DNA of 64,000 nucleotides from Sebastes aleutianus (Eukaryota > Chordata > Actinopteri > Perciformes > Sebastidae), in assembly GCA_916700875.1 (NCBI GenBank), contig CAKAKS010000655.1:1-64000 (forward strand). The letters run 5' to 3'. Shown here one piece after another: positions 36,694-50,454 of this stretch. Numbering within the stretch: the stretch's first letter is position 1; every line of letters starts with the position of its first letter. A model generated the notes under the pieces. It ran no database searches. It saw only the letters and a program-made list of their open reading frames with translations, and was not told the DNA's origin. The translations under genes and the position numbers were made by a program.

Positions 36694-37298
36694 TTTTTAA
36701 AAAAATCCATTGTATGATATGTCAAAAGATTTCATGAAAAAAAAAGTCATAGGCATGTCGAAAAAAATCCATGAAATAAATTAAATTGTATAATATGTTG
36801 AAAAAAATCATTTAAAAAAATGTATCGTATAATATGTCGAAAACTTTCTTGGAAAAAAAGTCAAAGTATAGTATTTCAAAAAATGTCATGAAAAAAAGTT
36901 ATACTACTATTATATATTTTGAATTTTTTTTGAAAAAAAGTCATACTATATTGTATATCGAAAGATTTCATGACCATAATTCATAGCAAAAATTAATTGT
37001 ATAACATGTCGAACAAAGTTAAACTATATCGTGTCGAAAAATTTCATGAAAAAAATTAATTGTATAATAAATCGAAAAATGTCTTGAAAAAAAGTCATAG
37101 TATAGTCGAAAAAATTCATTGTATAAAATATCGAAAAAAATCATGAAAAAAAAGTACCGTATAAGATGTCGAAAATTTTCTTGAAGAAAAGTCAAAGTAT
37201 AGTTTTTCAAAAAATGTCATGAAAAAAAAGTTATAGTATAGCATTTTGAAATTTTTTGGAAAAAAATACAATATTGTATATATCATATGTTGAAAAAA
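36694..37298 (+). repeat. Block B7: AT-rich minisatellite, 605 bp
   Basis: Variants: TTTTTAAAAAAATCC at the left border and GAAAACTTTCTTGG near 36840. Confidence 0.85.
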
Positions 37299-37676
37299 TT
37301 AATGAAAAAAGTCTAATTCTAATTCAAAGTTTCCAAATTCAGCCCGTGACGTTGTGGTCAGCTGCACTGTCCCCGATGAAAAAAGCATACACTTGTAGTG
37401 TGCCGCCACTTTTTTTGAGTTATCGTTATGAAGCATGCACCTCGTTTCATTTTCTTCATCCCCAGCGTGACAGAAGCCACAGCGCTGGCCGCCATCTCCC
37501 GGACTGGCCCGAAGAGGGGACCTGTCCCGATGGGAGGAACTCTCCTCGTCTGCAGCCTGCGAGGAAGTGGAACGGGCGTCTTCCGATTTGCCACGAGATC
37601 CCGCCTTGGCCCTCCCCTTCTCAAACCTTCCACTGCCCCTACTTTGTGGAGGCAATGAGTCTGAATCATTGGCCAA
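37299..37676 (-). pseudogene. C7: truncated ePHD exon fragment
   Basis: The upstream frame begins at an ATG ending at 37721 and reads MSDNRSLKK (140 codons). The D border here is TTGTCCGACATTTTT instead of TTGTCCATTTTT, so the extra residue comes from the repeat. Confidence 0.8.
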
Positions 37677-37690
37677 AAAAAAAGTCAATA

Positions 37691-38084
37691 GAAGTTTTTT
37701 CAGACTTCTATTGTCCGACATTTTTCAGACTTTTTTTTCAGACTTCTTTTGTTCGACATTTTTCAGATATTTTTTTCAGACTTTTTTACAGACATTTTCA
37801 GACATTTTTTTTCGGACAGTTTTTTCAGACTTCTTTTGTCCGACATTTTTCAGATCTTTTTTTCAGATCTTTTTTTTCAGACTTTTTTTTCAGACATTTT
37901 CAGATATTTTTTTTCGGACAGTTTTTTCAGACTTCTTTTGTCCGACAATTTTCAGATCTTTTTTTTCAGACTTTTTTTGTCCAACATTTTTTAGATATTT
38001 TTTCCAGACTTTTTTTTCAGACTTTTTTTTCAGACATTTTTTTCAGACTTTTTTTGTCCGACAATTTTCACATCTTTTTTTTCA
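37691..38084 (+). repeat. Block D7: shortest T-rich minisatellite, 394 bp
   Basis: Only a few modules remain. It has TTGTTCGACA near 37750, a TAG-creating ATTTTTTAGATA near 37990 and the TTCACATC right edge. Confidence 0.92.
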
Positions 38085-38376
38085 ATATAATTAAAGTTGT
38101 TACACAGTGTGGAAAAGTGTTCAATCATTTCTCTTTGTTGAGCGGAACGTGCCCGATGTGTTCCATGGCGTTCCTGGAGGTGGCAGCAGAGCATAGTTAG
38201 CTGCATGTGGGATTCTTCTGTTGTTGAGGGAAGATAAAAACTAAGGGACATTTGGAGTTTAGTGTAAAGAAACACACTAGCTACACTTGTAAACATTACA
38301 TTTAATTAAAAAAAAATTGTTTTTTGTGAATTTATTATTATTATTCGTTGTCTGCCGAATAAGCGCAATTTGCCGT
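38085..38376. other. Block E7: invariant 292-bp segment
   Basis: Same length and landmarks as E1. Confidence 0.6.
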
Positions 38377-40731
38377 GAGCTGGAATGAGATGGAAACATG
38401 AAACTTGGCATAGGAACTGGAAATGATGTGCAGCTTCTTCTCAAGAACTATGACCCCAATCGGCCACATGATGGCGCTGTAATTAACGCCCAAACACGCG
38501 ATTTTGGAAAGGCCACGCCCCTCACACCGTAAGTCTGATTGACTTGAAACTCGACACACATGTCTAGCTCCGTGTGATCTACAAAAAAGCTGCTCAGACC
38601 ACTAACGTCCGCCTAACTAGATTTTCCGCCATATTGGATTTTTTGAAAAACAGATTTTTGACATCTCCTCCTAAACCGTAGGTCCGATTGCTACCAAATT
38701 TTCTGTGGATCATTATTGGGCTAATGTCATCTAAAGTTGCATAAAGCGTGTTGATACCTCATTGCGTTATGAATCTGTTGACCAACAAACTTTTCAATTG
38801 GAGGGGCTTAGCAGGAAATTGGCCATAATTCATTGACCATTAGTCAAATCATCATAAATCTTGGTAGATATCTTTAGTACATGTTTGGGAAGAGGCGTAC
38901 CAAAGCATTTTCCGCTTGACACATAGGGGGCGCCACAAATATCAGAAACTTGTATCGCAAGATCCGGTGGACAGAATTTTATCAAATTTGGTGCACATAC
39001 TCTGGGGGCAAGTATTAACCAAGATCTATAATGTCATATTGATCGGTGCATGCGGGCGTGGCCTATTTAGCATTTTATGCTAAATTATGCCTTTGCTCAA
39101 TTTGCTGTGAGCTGGAATGAGCTAGAGACATGAGATTTGGTACCATAACTGTACATGATGTCATAATGCTTCACATAAAATATGAAAACAATTGGCCACA
39201 TGGTGGCGCTATAACAATTTTCAAGGCCAGCCCCCTCACACCATAAGTCCTATCAATTTGAAATTTGACAGACATGTGCTGCTGAATGTGATCTACAAAA
39301 AAGTCTCTTGGACCATGAAAGTCCACCAACTAAATTTTCCGCCATGTTGAATCTTTTGAAAAACACATTTTTGACATCTCCTCCTAAACCGTAGGTCTGA
39401 TTGCTGGCATATTTTCTGCGAATCATTATTGGACCAGGCTCATCAAAGGTTGCATAAAGCTTGTTGATATGTTATTGTGTTGTGAAGATATTGACCAATT
39501 CATTTTTAAGGGGCGGGCTCAGCACATCAATAGACCTAACTTCACAAGCCTTTGGCCCATCATCTCCAAACTTGCAGCATATGTTCACAAGAGTAGCGGA
39601 AACATCTGCTGAAAGTTTCATTCAAATCGGCCACATGGTGGCGCTGTAATTAACGCCCAAACATGCGATTTTGGAAAGGCCACGCCCCTCAAACCATAAG
39701 TCCGATTGACTTGAAATGTGACACATATGTGCAACTCCGTGTGATCTACAATAAAGCCTCTTGGACCTCCAAAGTGCACCTGGAAATATTTTCCGCCATA
39801 TTGGATTTTTTGAAAAACACATTTTTGACATCTCCTCCTAAGCCGTAGGTCCGATTGCTGGAATATTTTCTGCGAATCATTATTGGACCAGGCTCATCAA
39901 AAGTTGCATTAAGCTTGTTGATATGTTATTGCGTTGTGAAGATATTGACCAATACATTTCTAAGAGGCGTGCCTCAGCACATCAATAGACCTAACTTCAC
40001 AAGCCTTTGGCCCATCATCTCCAAACTTGCAGCATATGTTCACAAGAGTAGCGGAAACATCTGCTGAAAGTTTCATTCAAATCGGCCACATGGTGGCGCT
40101 GTAATTAACGCCCAAACATGCGATTTTGGAAAGGCCACGCCCCTCAAACCGTAAGTCCGATTGACTTGAAATGTGACACATATGTGCAACTCCGTGTGAT
40201 CTACAATAAAGCCTCTTGGACCTCCAAAGTGCACCTGGAAATATTTTCCGCCATATTGGATTTTTTGAAAAACACATTTTTGACATCTCCTCCTAAACCG
40301 TAGGTCCGATTGCTGGAATATTTTCTGCGAATCATTATTGGACCAGGCTCATCAAAAGTTGCATTAAGCTTGTTGATATGTTATTGCGTTGTGAAGATAT
40401 TGACCAATACATTTCTAAGAGGCGTGCCTCAGCACATCAATAGACCTAACTTCACAAGCCTTTGGCCCATCATCTCCAAACTTGCAGCATATGTTCACAA
40501 GAGTAGTTGAAACATCCGCTGAAAGTTTCATTCAAATCGACCATTAGGGGGGCGCTTTGAGCGATAAAGGCTATAACCAGCGAAATGCCGCTTGCAGCTT
40601 TAATTCATTTTAAATTGATATAACTATGTGGATGTGGAAATATGTTTTATATATTTCATGTTTATTCTTTTACAATGTAATTGTAACCTGTGTTGAAATG
40701 TACCACTATACGATCACAATGTACAACTCTA
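38377..40731 (+). repeat. Block F/G 7: full form, 2355 bp
   Basis: Four monomers. It carries CTATAACCAGCG in the tail (~40572) where other copies read CCCGCG, and TCTATAATGTCAT (~39025). Confidence 0.9.
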
Positions 40732-42507
40732 GTTTTCATCACTAAGCCATTTCTCCTCAAGAAACACTGAAAAGTGGATTCATATGAAAAATGTGAAATT
40801 TCTTCACAGAAAAACATTTCTTGCATTGGAAACACACAAAAAAGGATAAATATGAAAGGGAACACAGTTTTCCAAAATCTAATATGATAGTTTTGGACTC
40901 CAGGCATCAAACTGTCAGTCTGAGCTGAATTCCATGTAAAACGCTAGTTTTCATCACTAAACTCGCTTAATATGTCTTTCTCATCCAAAACCACTCAGGG
41001 ACGCATTTCTCCTCAAGAAACACTGAAAAGTGCATTTATATGAAGAATATATGATTTATTTACAGAAACACATCTGTTATACTGGAAACATACAAAAAAG
41101 AGACAGAATATGAAAAGAATCATTGTTTTCTCAAACTTTACATTAGAATTCGCTTCCAAGTATCAAATCTTCATTCTGAGCTCAATTCTATGCAAAACTC
41201 TTGTTTTCATCACTAAACTCTCTTAATATGTCTTTCTCATCCAAAACCACTCAGGAACGCATTTCTCCTCAAGAAACACTGAAATGTGCATTTTTATGAA
41301 GAATATATGATTTATTTACAGAAACACATCTGTTATACTGGAAACATACAAAAAAGAGACAGAATATGAAAAGAATCATTGTTTTCTCAAACTTTACATT
41401 AGAATTCGCTTCCAAGTATCAAATCTTCATTCTGAGCTCAATTCTATGCAAAACTCTTGTTTTCATCACTAAACTCTCTTAATATGTCTTTCTCATCCAA
41501 AACCACTCAGGAACGCATTTCTCCTCAAGAAACACTGAAATGTGCATTTTTATGAAGAATATATGATTTATTTACAGAAACACATCTGTTATACTGGAAA
41601 CATACAAAAAAGAGACAGAATATGAAAAGAATCATTGTTTTCTCAAACTTTACATTAGAATTCGCTTCCAAGTATCAAATCTTCATTCTGAGCTCAATTC
41701 TATGCAAAACTCTTGTTTTCATCACTAAACTCGCTTAATATGTCTTTCTCATCCAAAACCACTCAGAAACGCATTTCTCCTCAAGAAACACTGAAACGTG
41801 CATTTATATGAAGAATATGTGATTTATTTACAGAAACACATCTGTTATACTGGAAACATACAAAAAAGAGACAGAATATGAAAATAAACATTGTTTTCTC
41901 AAATTTTACATTAGAATTCGCTTCCAAGTATCAAATCTTCATTCTGAGCTCAATTCTATGCAAAACTCTTGTTTTCATCACTAAACGCGCTTAATATGTC
42001 TTTCTCATCCAAAACCACTCAGGAACGCATTTCTCCTCAAGAAACACTGAAAAGTGCATTTATATGAAGAATATATGATTTATTTACAGAAACACATGTT
42101 ATACTGGAAACATACAAAAAAGAGACAGAATATGAAAATAAACATTGTTTTCTCAAATTTTACATTATAATTCGCTTCCAAGTATCAAATCTTCATTCTG
42201 AGCTCAATTCTATGCAAAACTCTTGTTTTCATCACTAAACTCAGTTAATATCTCTTTCTCTCCAATAAACCACACAGAAAAGCATTTCTCCTCAAGAAAC
42301 ACTGAAAAGTGCATTTATATGAAAATGATGTGATTTCTTCAGAAAAGAAATCTCTTTTATTGGAAACATACAAAACAGGATGAAAATGAAAGGGAATATA
42401 TTTTTACAATTTTTTTACATAATAGTTGGCCTTTCTGCATCAAACCTTCACACTGACCTCAATTCCATGTAAAACTTTAGTTTTCATCACTAAACTTGCT
42501 TAAACTG
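40732..42507 (+). repeat. Block A7: ~254-bp array with five central monomers
   Basis: Central monomers start at 40947, 41203, 41459, 41715 and 41971, and the right edge type at 42225. In order and subtype this equals A6 without its 510-bp duplication, so A6 and A7 share recent ancestry. Confidence 0.92.
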
Positions 42508-43100
42508 TTTTAAAAAAAATCCATTGTATGATATGTCAAAAGATTTCATGAAAAAAAAGTCATAGGCATGTCGAAAAAAATCCATGAAATAAATTAAATT
42601 GTATAATATGTTGAAAAAATAAATGTATCGTATATATGTCGAAAAATTTCTTGGAAAAAAAGTCAAAGTATAGTATTTCAAAAAATGTCATGAAAAAAAG
42701 TTATACTACTATTATATATTTTGAATTTTTTTTGAAAAAAAGTCATACTATATTGTATATCGAAAGATTTCATGACCATAATTCATAGCAAAAATTAATT
42801 GTATAACATGTCGAACAAAGTTAAACTATATCGTGTCGAAAAATTTCATGAAAAAAATTAATTGTATAATAAATCGAAAAATGTCTTGAAAAAAAGTCAT
42901 AGTATAGTCGAAAAAATTCATTGTATAAAATATCGAAAAAAATCATGAAAAAAAAGTACCGTATAAGATGTCGAAAATTTTCTTGAAGAAAAGTCAAAGT
43001 ATAGTTTTTCAAAAAATGTCATGAAAAAAAAGTTATAGTATAGCATTTTGAAATTTTTTGGAAAAAAATACAATATTGTATATATCATATGTTGAAAAAA
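42508..43100 (+). repeat. Block B8: AT-rich minisatellite, 593 bp
   Basis: Shortened around 42610-42635 (GTTGAAAAAATAAATGTATC and then GTATATATGTCG), a private deletion. Confidence 0.85.
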
Positions 43101-43478
43101 TTAATGAAAAAAGTCTAATTCTAATTCAAAGTTTCCAAATTCAGCCCGTGACGTTGTGGTCAGCTGCACTGTCCCCGATGAAAAAAGCATACACTTGTAG
43201 TGTGCCGCCACTTTTTTTGAGTTATCGTTATGAAGCATGCACCTCGTTTCATTTTCTTCATCCCCAGCGTGACAGAAGCCACAGCGCTGGCCGCCATCTC
43301 CCGGACTGGCCCGAAGAGGGGACCTGTCCCGATGGGAGGAACTCTCCTCGTCTGCAGCCTGCGAGGAAGTGGAACGGGCGTCTTCCGATTTGCCACGAGA
43401 TCCCGCCTTGGCCCTCCCCTTCTCAAACCTTCCACTGCCCCTACTTTGTGGAGGCAATGAGTCTGAATCATTGGCCAA
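43101..43478 (-). pseudogene. C8: truncated ePHD exon fragment
   Basis: Same 140-codon extension as C7 (ATG ending at 43523). Motifs are intact. Confidence 0.8.
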
Positions 43479-43492
43479 AAAAAAAGTCAATA

Positions 43493-44335
43493 GAAGTTTT
43501 TTCAGACTTCTATTGTCCGACATTTTTCAGACTTTTTTTTCAGACTTTTTTTGTTCGACAATTTTGAGATCTTTTTTTTCAGACTTTTTTTGTTCGACAA
43601 TTTTGAGATCTTTTTTTTCAGACTTTTTCTGTCCAACTTTTTTCAGATCTTTTTTTCAGATCTTATTTTTCAGATATTTTTTTTCAGACTTTTTTTGTCC
43701 GACAATTTTCAGATATTTTTTTTCGGACTTTTTTTTCAGACATTTTCAGATATTTTTTTTCGGACAGTTTTTTCAGACTTCTTTTGTCTGACATTTTTCA
43801 GATATTTTTTTTCAGACTTTTTTTGTCCGACAATTTTCAGATATTTTTTTTCGGACTTTTTTTTCAGACATTTTCAGATATTTTTTTTCGGACAGTTTTT
43901 TCAGACTTCTTTTGTCTGACATTTTTCAGATATTTTTTTTCAGACTTTTTTTGTCCGACAATTTTCAGATATTTTTTTTCGGACTTTTTTTTCAGACATT
44001 TTCAGATATTTTTTTTCAGACAGTTTTTCAGACATTTTCAGACTTCTTTTGTCCGACAATTTTCAGATATTTTTTTTCAGACTTCTTTTGTCCGACATTT
44101 TTCAGATATTTTTTTCAGACTTTTTTTCAGACATTTTCAGACATTTTTTTTCGGACAGTTTTTTCAGACTTCTTTTGTCCGACATTTTTCAGATCTTTTT
44201 TTTCGGACAGTTTTTTCAGACTTCTTTTGTCCGACATTTTTCAGATATTTTTTTCAGATCTTTTTTTTCAGACTTTTTTTTCAGACATTTTTTTCAGACT
44301 TTTTTTGTCCGACAATTTTCAGATCTTTTTTTTCA
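43493..44335 (+). repeat. Block D8: T-rich minisatellite, 843 bp
   Basis: The left part differs from D1-D6: it has TTGTTCGACAATTTTGAGAT twice (43550-43615), giving TGA in one frame, and CTGTCCAACTTTTTTC. A ~128-bp module recurs around 43662-43790, 43790-43918 and 43918-44010. Right edge TTCAGATC. Confidence 0.92.
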
Positions 44336-44627
44336 ATATAATTAAAGTTGTTACACAGTGTGGAAAAGTGTTCAATCATTTCTCTTTGTTGAGCGGAACG
44401 TGCCCGATGTGTTCCATGGCGTTCCTGGAGGTGGCAGCAGAGCATAGTTAGCTGCATGTGGGATTCTTCTGTTGTTGAGGGAAGATAAAAACTAAGGGAC
44501 ATTTGGAGTTTAGTGTAAAGAAACACACTAGCTACACTTGTAAACATTACATTTAATTAAAAAAAAATTGTTTTTTGTGAATTTATTATTATTATTCGTT
44601 GTCTGCCGAATAAGCGCAATTTGCCGT
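44336..44627. other. Block E8: invariant 292-bp segment
   Basis: Same length and landmarks as E1. Confidence 0.6.
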
Positions 44628-46981
44628 GAGCTGGAATGAGATGGAAACATGAAACTTGGCATAGGAACTGGAAATGATGTGCAGCTTCTTCTCAAGAACT
44701 ATGACCCCAATCGGCCACATGATGGCGCTGTAATTAACGCCCAAACACGCGATTTTGGAAAGGCCACGCCCCTCACACCGTAAGTCTGATTGACTTGAAA
44801 CTCGACACACATGTCTAGCTCCGTGTGATCTACAAAAAAGCTGCTCAGACCACTAACGTCCGCCTAACTAGATTTTCCGCCATATTGGATTTTTTGAAAA
44901 ACAGATTTTTGACATCTCCTCCTAAACCGTAGGTCCGATTGCTACCAAATTTTCTGTGGATCATTATTGGGCTAATGTCATCTAAAGTTGCATAAAGCGT
45001 GTTGATACCTCATTGCGTTATGAATCTGTTGACCAACAAACTTTTCAATTGGAGGGGCTTAGCAGGAAATTGGCCATAATTCATTGACCATTAGTCAAAT
45101 CATCATAAATCTTGGTAGATATCTTCAGTACATGTTTGGGAAGAGGCGTACCAAAGCATTTTCCGCTTGACACATAGGGGGCGCCACAAATATCAGAATC
45201 TTGTATCGCAAGATCCGGTGGACAGAATTTTATCAAATTTGGTGCACATACTCTGGGGGCAAGTATTAACCAAGATCTATAGTGTCATATTGATCGGTGC
45301 ATGCGGGCGTGGCCTATTTAGCATTTTATGCTAAATTATGCCTTTGCTCAATTTGCTGTGAGCTGGAATGTGCTAGAGACATGAGATTTGGTACCATAAC
45401 TGTACATGATGTCATAATGCTTCACATAAAATATGAAAACAATTGGCCACATGGTGGCGCTATAACAATTTTCAAGGCCAGCCCCCTCACACCATGAGTC
45501 CTATCAATTTGAAATTTGACAGACATGTGCTGCTGAATGTGATCTACAAAAAAGTCTCTTGGACCATGAAAGTCCACCAACTAAATTTTCCGCCATGTTG
45601 AATCTTTTGAAAAACACATTTTTGACATCTCCTCCTAAACCGTAGGTCTGATTGCTGGCATATTTTCTGCGAATCATTATTGGACCAGGCTCATCAAAGG
45701 TTGCATAAAGCTTGTTGATATGTTATTGTGTTGTGAAGATATTGACCAATTCATTTTTAAGGGGCGGGCTCAGCACATCAATAGACCTAACTTCACAAGC
45801 CTTTGGCCCATCATCTCCAAACTTGCAGCATATGTTTACAAGAGTAGCGGAAACATCTGCTGAAAGTTTCATTCAAATCGGCCACATGGTGGCGCTGTAA
45901 TTAACGCCCAAACATGCGATTTTGGAAAGGCCACGCCCCTCAAACCGTAAGTCCGATTGACTTGAAATGTGACACATATGTGCAACTCCGTGTGATCTAC
46001 AATAAAGCCTCTTGGACCTCCAAAGTGCACCTGGAAATATTTTCCGCCATATTGGATTTTTTGAAAAACACATTTTTGACATCTCCTCCTAAGCCGTAGG
46101 TCCGATTGCTGGCATATTTTCTGCGAATCATTATTGGACCAGGCTCATCAAAAGTTGCATTAAGCTTGTTGATATGTTATTGTGTTGTGAAGATATTGAC
46201 CAATTCATTTTTAAGGGGCGGGCTCAGCACATCAATAGACCTAACTTCACAAGCCTTTGGCCCATCATCTCCAAACTTGCAGCATATGTTCACAAGAGTA
46301 GCGGAAACATCTGCTGAAAGTTTCATTCAAATCGGCCACATGGTGGCGCTGTAATTAACGCCCAAACATGCGATTTTGGAAAGGCCACGCCCCTCAAACC
46401 GTAAGTCCGATTGACTTGAAATGTGACACATATGTGCAACTCCGTGTGATCTACAATAAAGCCTCTTGGACCTCCAAAGTGCACCTGGAAATATTTTCCG
46501 CCATATTGGATTTTTTGAAAAACACATTTTTGACATCTCCTCCTAAGCCGTAGGTCCGATTGCTGGAATATTTTCTGCGAATCATTATTGGACCAGGCTC
46601 ATCAAAAGTTGCATTAAGCTTGTTGATATGTTATTGCGTTGTGAAGATATTGACCAATACATTTCTAAGAGGCGTGCCTCAGCACATCAATAGACCTAAC
46701 TTCACAAGCCTTTGGCCCATCATCTCCAAACTTGCAGCATATGTTCACAAGAGTAGTTGAAACATCCGCTGAAAGTTTCATTCAAATCGACCATTAGGGG
46801 GGCGCTTTGAGCGATAAAGGCTATAACCCGCGAAATGCCGCTTGCAGCTTTAATTCATTTTAAATTGATATAACTATGTGGATGTGGAAATATGTTTTAT
46901 ATATTTCATGTTTATTCTTTTACAATGTAATTGTAACCTGTGTTGAAATGTACCACTATACGATCACAATGTACAACTCTA
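44628..46981 (+). repeat. Block F/G 8: full-length but mosaic form, 2354 bp
   Basis: The third monomer (about 46081-46230) alternates between third-type and second-type bases: AAGCCGTAGGTCC, then GGCATATTTTC, then AAAAGTTGCATTAAG, then TTAAGGGGCGGG. This is the expected footprint of a short conversion tract. The interval between the last two monomers is 454 bp. Variants AATGTGCTAGAG (~45369) and CACCATGAG (~45490). Confidence 0.9.
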
Positions 46982-48245
46982 GTTTTCATCACTAAGCCAT
47001 TTCTCCTCAAGAAACACTGAAAAGTGGATTCATATGAAAAATGTGAAATTTCTTCACAGAAAAACATTTCTTGCATTGGAAACACACAAAAAAGGATAAA
47101 TATGAAAGGGAACACAGTTTTCCAAAATCTAATATGATAGTTTTGAACTCCAGGCATCAAACTGTCAGTCTGAGCTGAATTCCATGTAAAACGCTAGTTT
47201 TCATCACTAAACTCGCTTAATATGTCTTTCTCATCCAAAACCACTCAGAAACGCATTTCTCCTCAAGAAACACTGAAACGTGCATTTATATGAAGAATAT
47301 ATGATTTATTTACAGAAACACATCTGTTATACTGGAAACATACAAAAAAGAGACAGAATATGAAAAGAATCATTGTTTTCTCAAACTTTACATTAGAATT
47401 CGCTTCCAAGTATCAAATCTTCATTCTGAGCTCAATTCTATGCAAAACTCTTGTTTTCATCACTAAACTCGCTTAATATGTCTTTCTCATCCAAAATCAC
47501 TCAGAAACGCATTTCTCCTCAAGAAACACTGAAACGTGCATTTATATGAAGAATATGTGATTTATTTACAGAAACACATGTTATACTGGAAACATACAAA
47601 AAAGAGACAGAATATGAAAATAAACATTGTTTTCTCAAATTTTACATTAGAATTCGCTTCCAAGTATCAAATCTTCATTCTGAGCTCAATTCTATGCAAA
47701 ACTCTTGTTTTCATCACTAAACTCGCTTAATATGTTTTTCTCATCCAAAACCACTCAGAAACGCATTTCTCCTCAAGAAACACTGAAACGTGCATTTATA
47801 TGAAGAATATGTGATTTATTTACAGAAACACATCTGTTATACTGGAAACATACAAAAAAGAGACAGAATATGAAAAGAATCATTGTTTTCTCAAACTTTA
47901 CATTAGAATTCGCTTCCAAGTATCAAATCTTCATTCTGAGCTCAATTCTATGCAAAACTCTTGTTTTCATCACTAAACTCAGTTAATATCTCTTTCTCTC
48001 CAATAAACCACACAGAAAAGCATTTCTCCTCAAGAAACACTGAAAAGTGCATTTATATGAAAATGATGTGATTTCTTCAGAAAAGAAATCTCTTTTATTG
48101 GAAACATACAAAACAGGATGAAAATGAAAGGGAATATATTTTTACAATTTTTTTACATAATAGTTGGCCTTTCTGCATCAAACCTTCACACTGACCTCAA
48201 TTCCATGTAAAACTTTAGTTTTCATCACTAAACTTGCTTAAACTG
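46982..48245 (+). repeat. Block A8: ~254-bp array with three central monomers
   Basis: The edge monomer at 46982 lacks the 9-bp segment. Central monomers start at 47197, 47453 and 47707, and the right edge type at 47963. Confidence 0.92.
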
Positions 48246-48846
48246 TTTTAAAAAAAATCCATTGTATGATATGTCAAAAGATTTCATGAAAAAAAAGTCA
48301 TAGGCATGTCGAAAAAAATCCATGAAATAAATTAAATTGTATAATATGTAGAAAAAAATCATTTAAAAAAATGTATCGTATAATATGTCGAAAAATTTCT
48401 TGGAAAAAAAGTCAAAGTATAGTATTTCAAAAAATGTCATGAAAAAAAGTTATACTATTATATATTTTGAATTTTTTTTGAAAAAAAGTCATACTATATT
48501 GTATATCGAAAGATTTCATGACCATAATTCATAGCAAAAATTAATTGTATAACATGTCGAACAAAGTTAAACTATATCGTGTCGAAAAATTTCATGAAAA
48601 AAATTAATTGTATAATAAATCGAAAAATGTCTTGAAAAAAAGTCATAGTATAGTCGAAAAAATTCATTGTATAAAATATCGAAAAAAATCATGAAAAAAA
48701 AGTACCGTATAAGATGTCGAAAATTTTCTTGAAGAAAAGTCAAAGTATAGTTTTTCAAAAAATGTCATGAAAAAAAAGTTATAGTATAGCATTTTGAAAT
48801 TTTTTGGAAAAAAATACAATATTGTATATATCATATGTTGAAAAAA
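48246..48846 (+). repeat. Block B9: AT-rich minisatellite, 601 bp
   Basis: Has ATATGTAGAAAA (shared with B6) and a private 3-bp loss in TTATACTATTATATA (~48449). Confidence 0.85.
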
Positions 48847-49224
48847 TTAATGAAAAAAGTCTAATTCTAATTCAAAGTTTCCAAATTCAGCCCGTGACGT
48901 TGTGGTCAGCTGCACTGTCCCCGATGAAAAAAGCATACACTTGTAGTGTGCCGCCACTTTTTTTGAGTTATCGTTATGAAGCATGCACCTCGTTTCATTT
49001 TCTTCATCCCCAGCGTGACAGAAGCCACAGCGCTGGCCGCCATCTCCCGGACTGGCCCGAAGAGGGGACCTGTCCCGATGGGAGGAACTCTCCTCGTCTG
49101 CAGCCTGCGAGGAAGTGGAACGGGCGTCTTCCGATTTGCCACGAGATCCCGCCTTGGCCCTCCCCTTCTCAAACCTTCCACTGCCCCTACTTTGTGGAGG
49201 CAATGAGTCTGAATCATTGGCCAA
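48847..49224 (-). pseudogene. C9: truncated ePHD exon fragment
   Basis: Nine-A form, open to an ATG ending at 49266 (139 codons). Motifs are intact. Confidence 0.8.
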
Positions 49225-49238
49225 AAAAAAAGTCAATA

Positions 49239-50162
49239 GAAGTTTTTTCAGACTTCTATTGTCCATTTTTCAGACTTTTTTTTCAGACTTCTTTTGTCCG
49301 ACATTTTTCAGATATTTTTTTCAGATATTTTTTTTCAGACTTTTTTTTCAGACATTTTCAGATCTTTTTTTTCGGACAGTTTTTTCAGACATTCTTTTGT
49401 CCGACATTTTTCAGATATTTTTTCCAGACTTTTTTTGTCAGAGGATTTTCAGATATTTTTTTTCAGACTTTTTTTTCAGACATTTTCTGATCTTTTTTTT
49501 CGGACAGTTTTTTCAGACTTCTTTTGTCCGACATTTTTCAGATATTTTTTTTCAGACATTTTCAGATATTTTTTTTCGGACAGTTTTTTCAGATTTCTTT
49601 TGTCCGACATTTTTCAGATATTTTTTTCAGACTTTTTTTCAGAAATTTTCAGATCTTTTTTTTCGGACAGTTTTTTCAGACTTCTTTTGTCCGACATTTT
49701 TCAGATATTTTTTCCAGACTTTTTTTGTCCGACAATTTTCAGATATTTTTTTTCAGACTTCTTTTGTCCGACATTTTTCAGATATTTTTTTCAGACTTTT
49801 TTTCAGACATTTTCAGATATTTTTTTTCGGACAGTTTTTTCAGACTTCTTTTGTCCGACATTTTTCAGATATTTTTTCCAGACTTTTTTTGTCCGACAAT
49901 TTTCAGATCTTTTTTTTCGGACAGTTTTTTCAGACTTCTTTTGTCCGACATTTTTCAGATATTTTTTTCAGATCTTTTTTTTCAGACTTTTTTTCAGACA
50001 TTTTCAGATATTTTTTTTCGGACAGTTTTTTCAGACTTCTTTTGTCCGACAATTTTCAGATCTTTTTTTTCAGACTTTTTTTGTCCAACATTTTTCAGAT
50101 ATTTTTTCCAGACTTTTTTTTCAGACTTTTTTTGTCCGACAATTTTCACATCTTTTTTTTCA
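49239..50162 (+). repeat. Block D9: T-rich minisatellite, 924 bp
   Basis: Contains the CAGACATTCTTTTG insertion (~49388) of the D5/D6 lineage and the TTCACATC right edge, but differs from D5 in module order. A Lys-rich 126-codon minus frame entering from block E is a repeat artefact. Confidence 0.92.
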
Positions 50163-50454
50163 ATATAATTAAAGTTGTTACACAGTGTGGAAAAGTGTTC
50201 AATCATTTCTCTTTGTTGAGCGGAACGTGCCCGATGTGTTCCATGGCGTTCCTGGAGGTGGCAGCAGAGCATAGTTAGCTGCATGTGGGATTCTTCTGTT
50301 GTTGAGGGAAGATAAAAACTAAGGGACATTTGGAGTTTAGTGTAAAGAAACACACTAGCTACACTTGTAAACATTACATTTAATTAAAAAAAAATTGTTT
50401 TTTGTGAATTTATTATTATTATTCGTTGTCTGCCGAATAAGCGCAATTTGCCGT
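50163..50454. other. Block E9: invariant 292-bp segment
   Basis: Same length and landmarks as E1. Confidence 0.6.
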
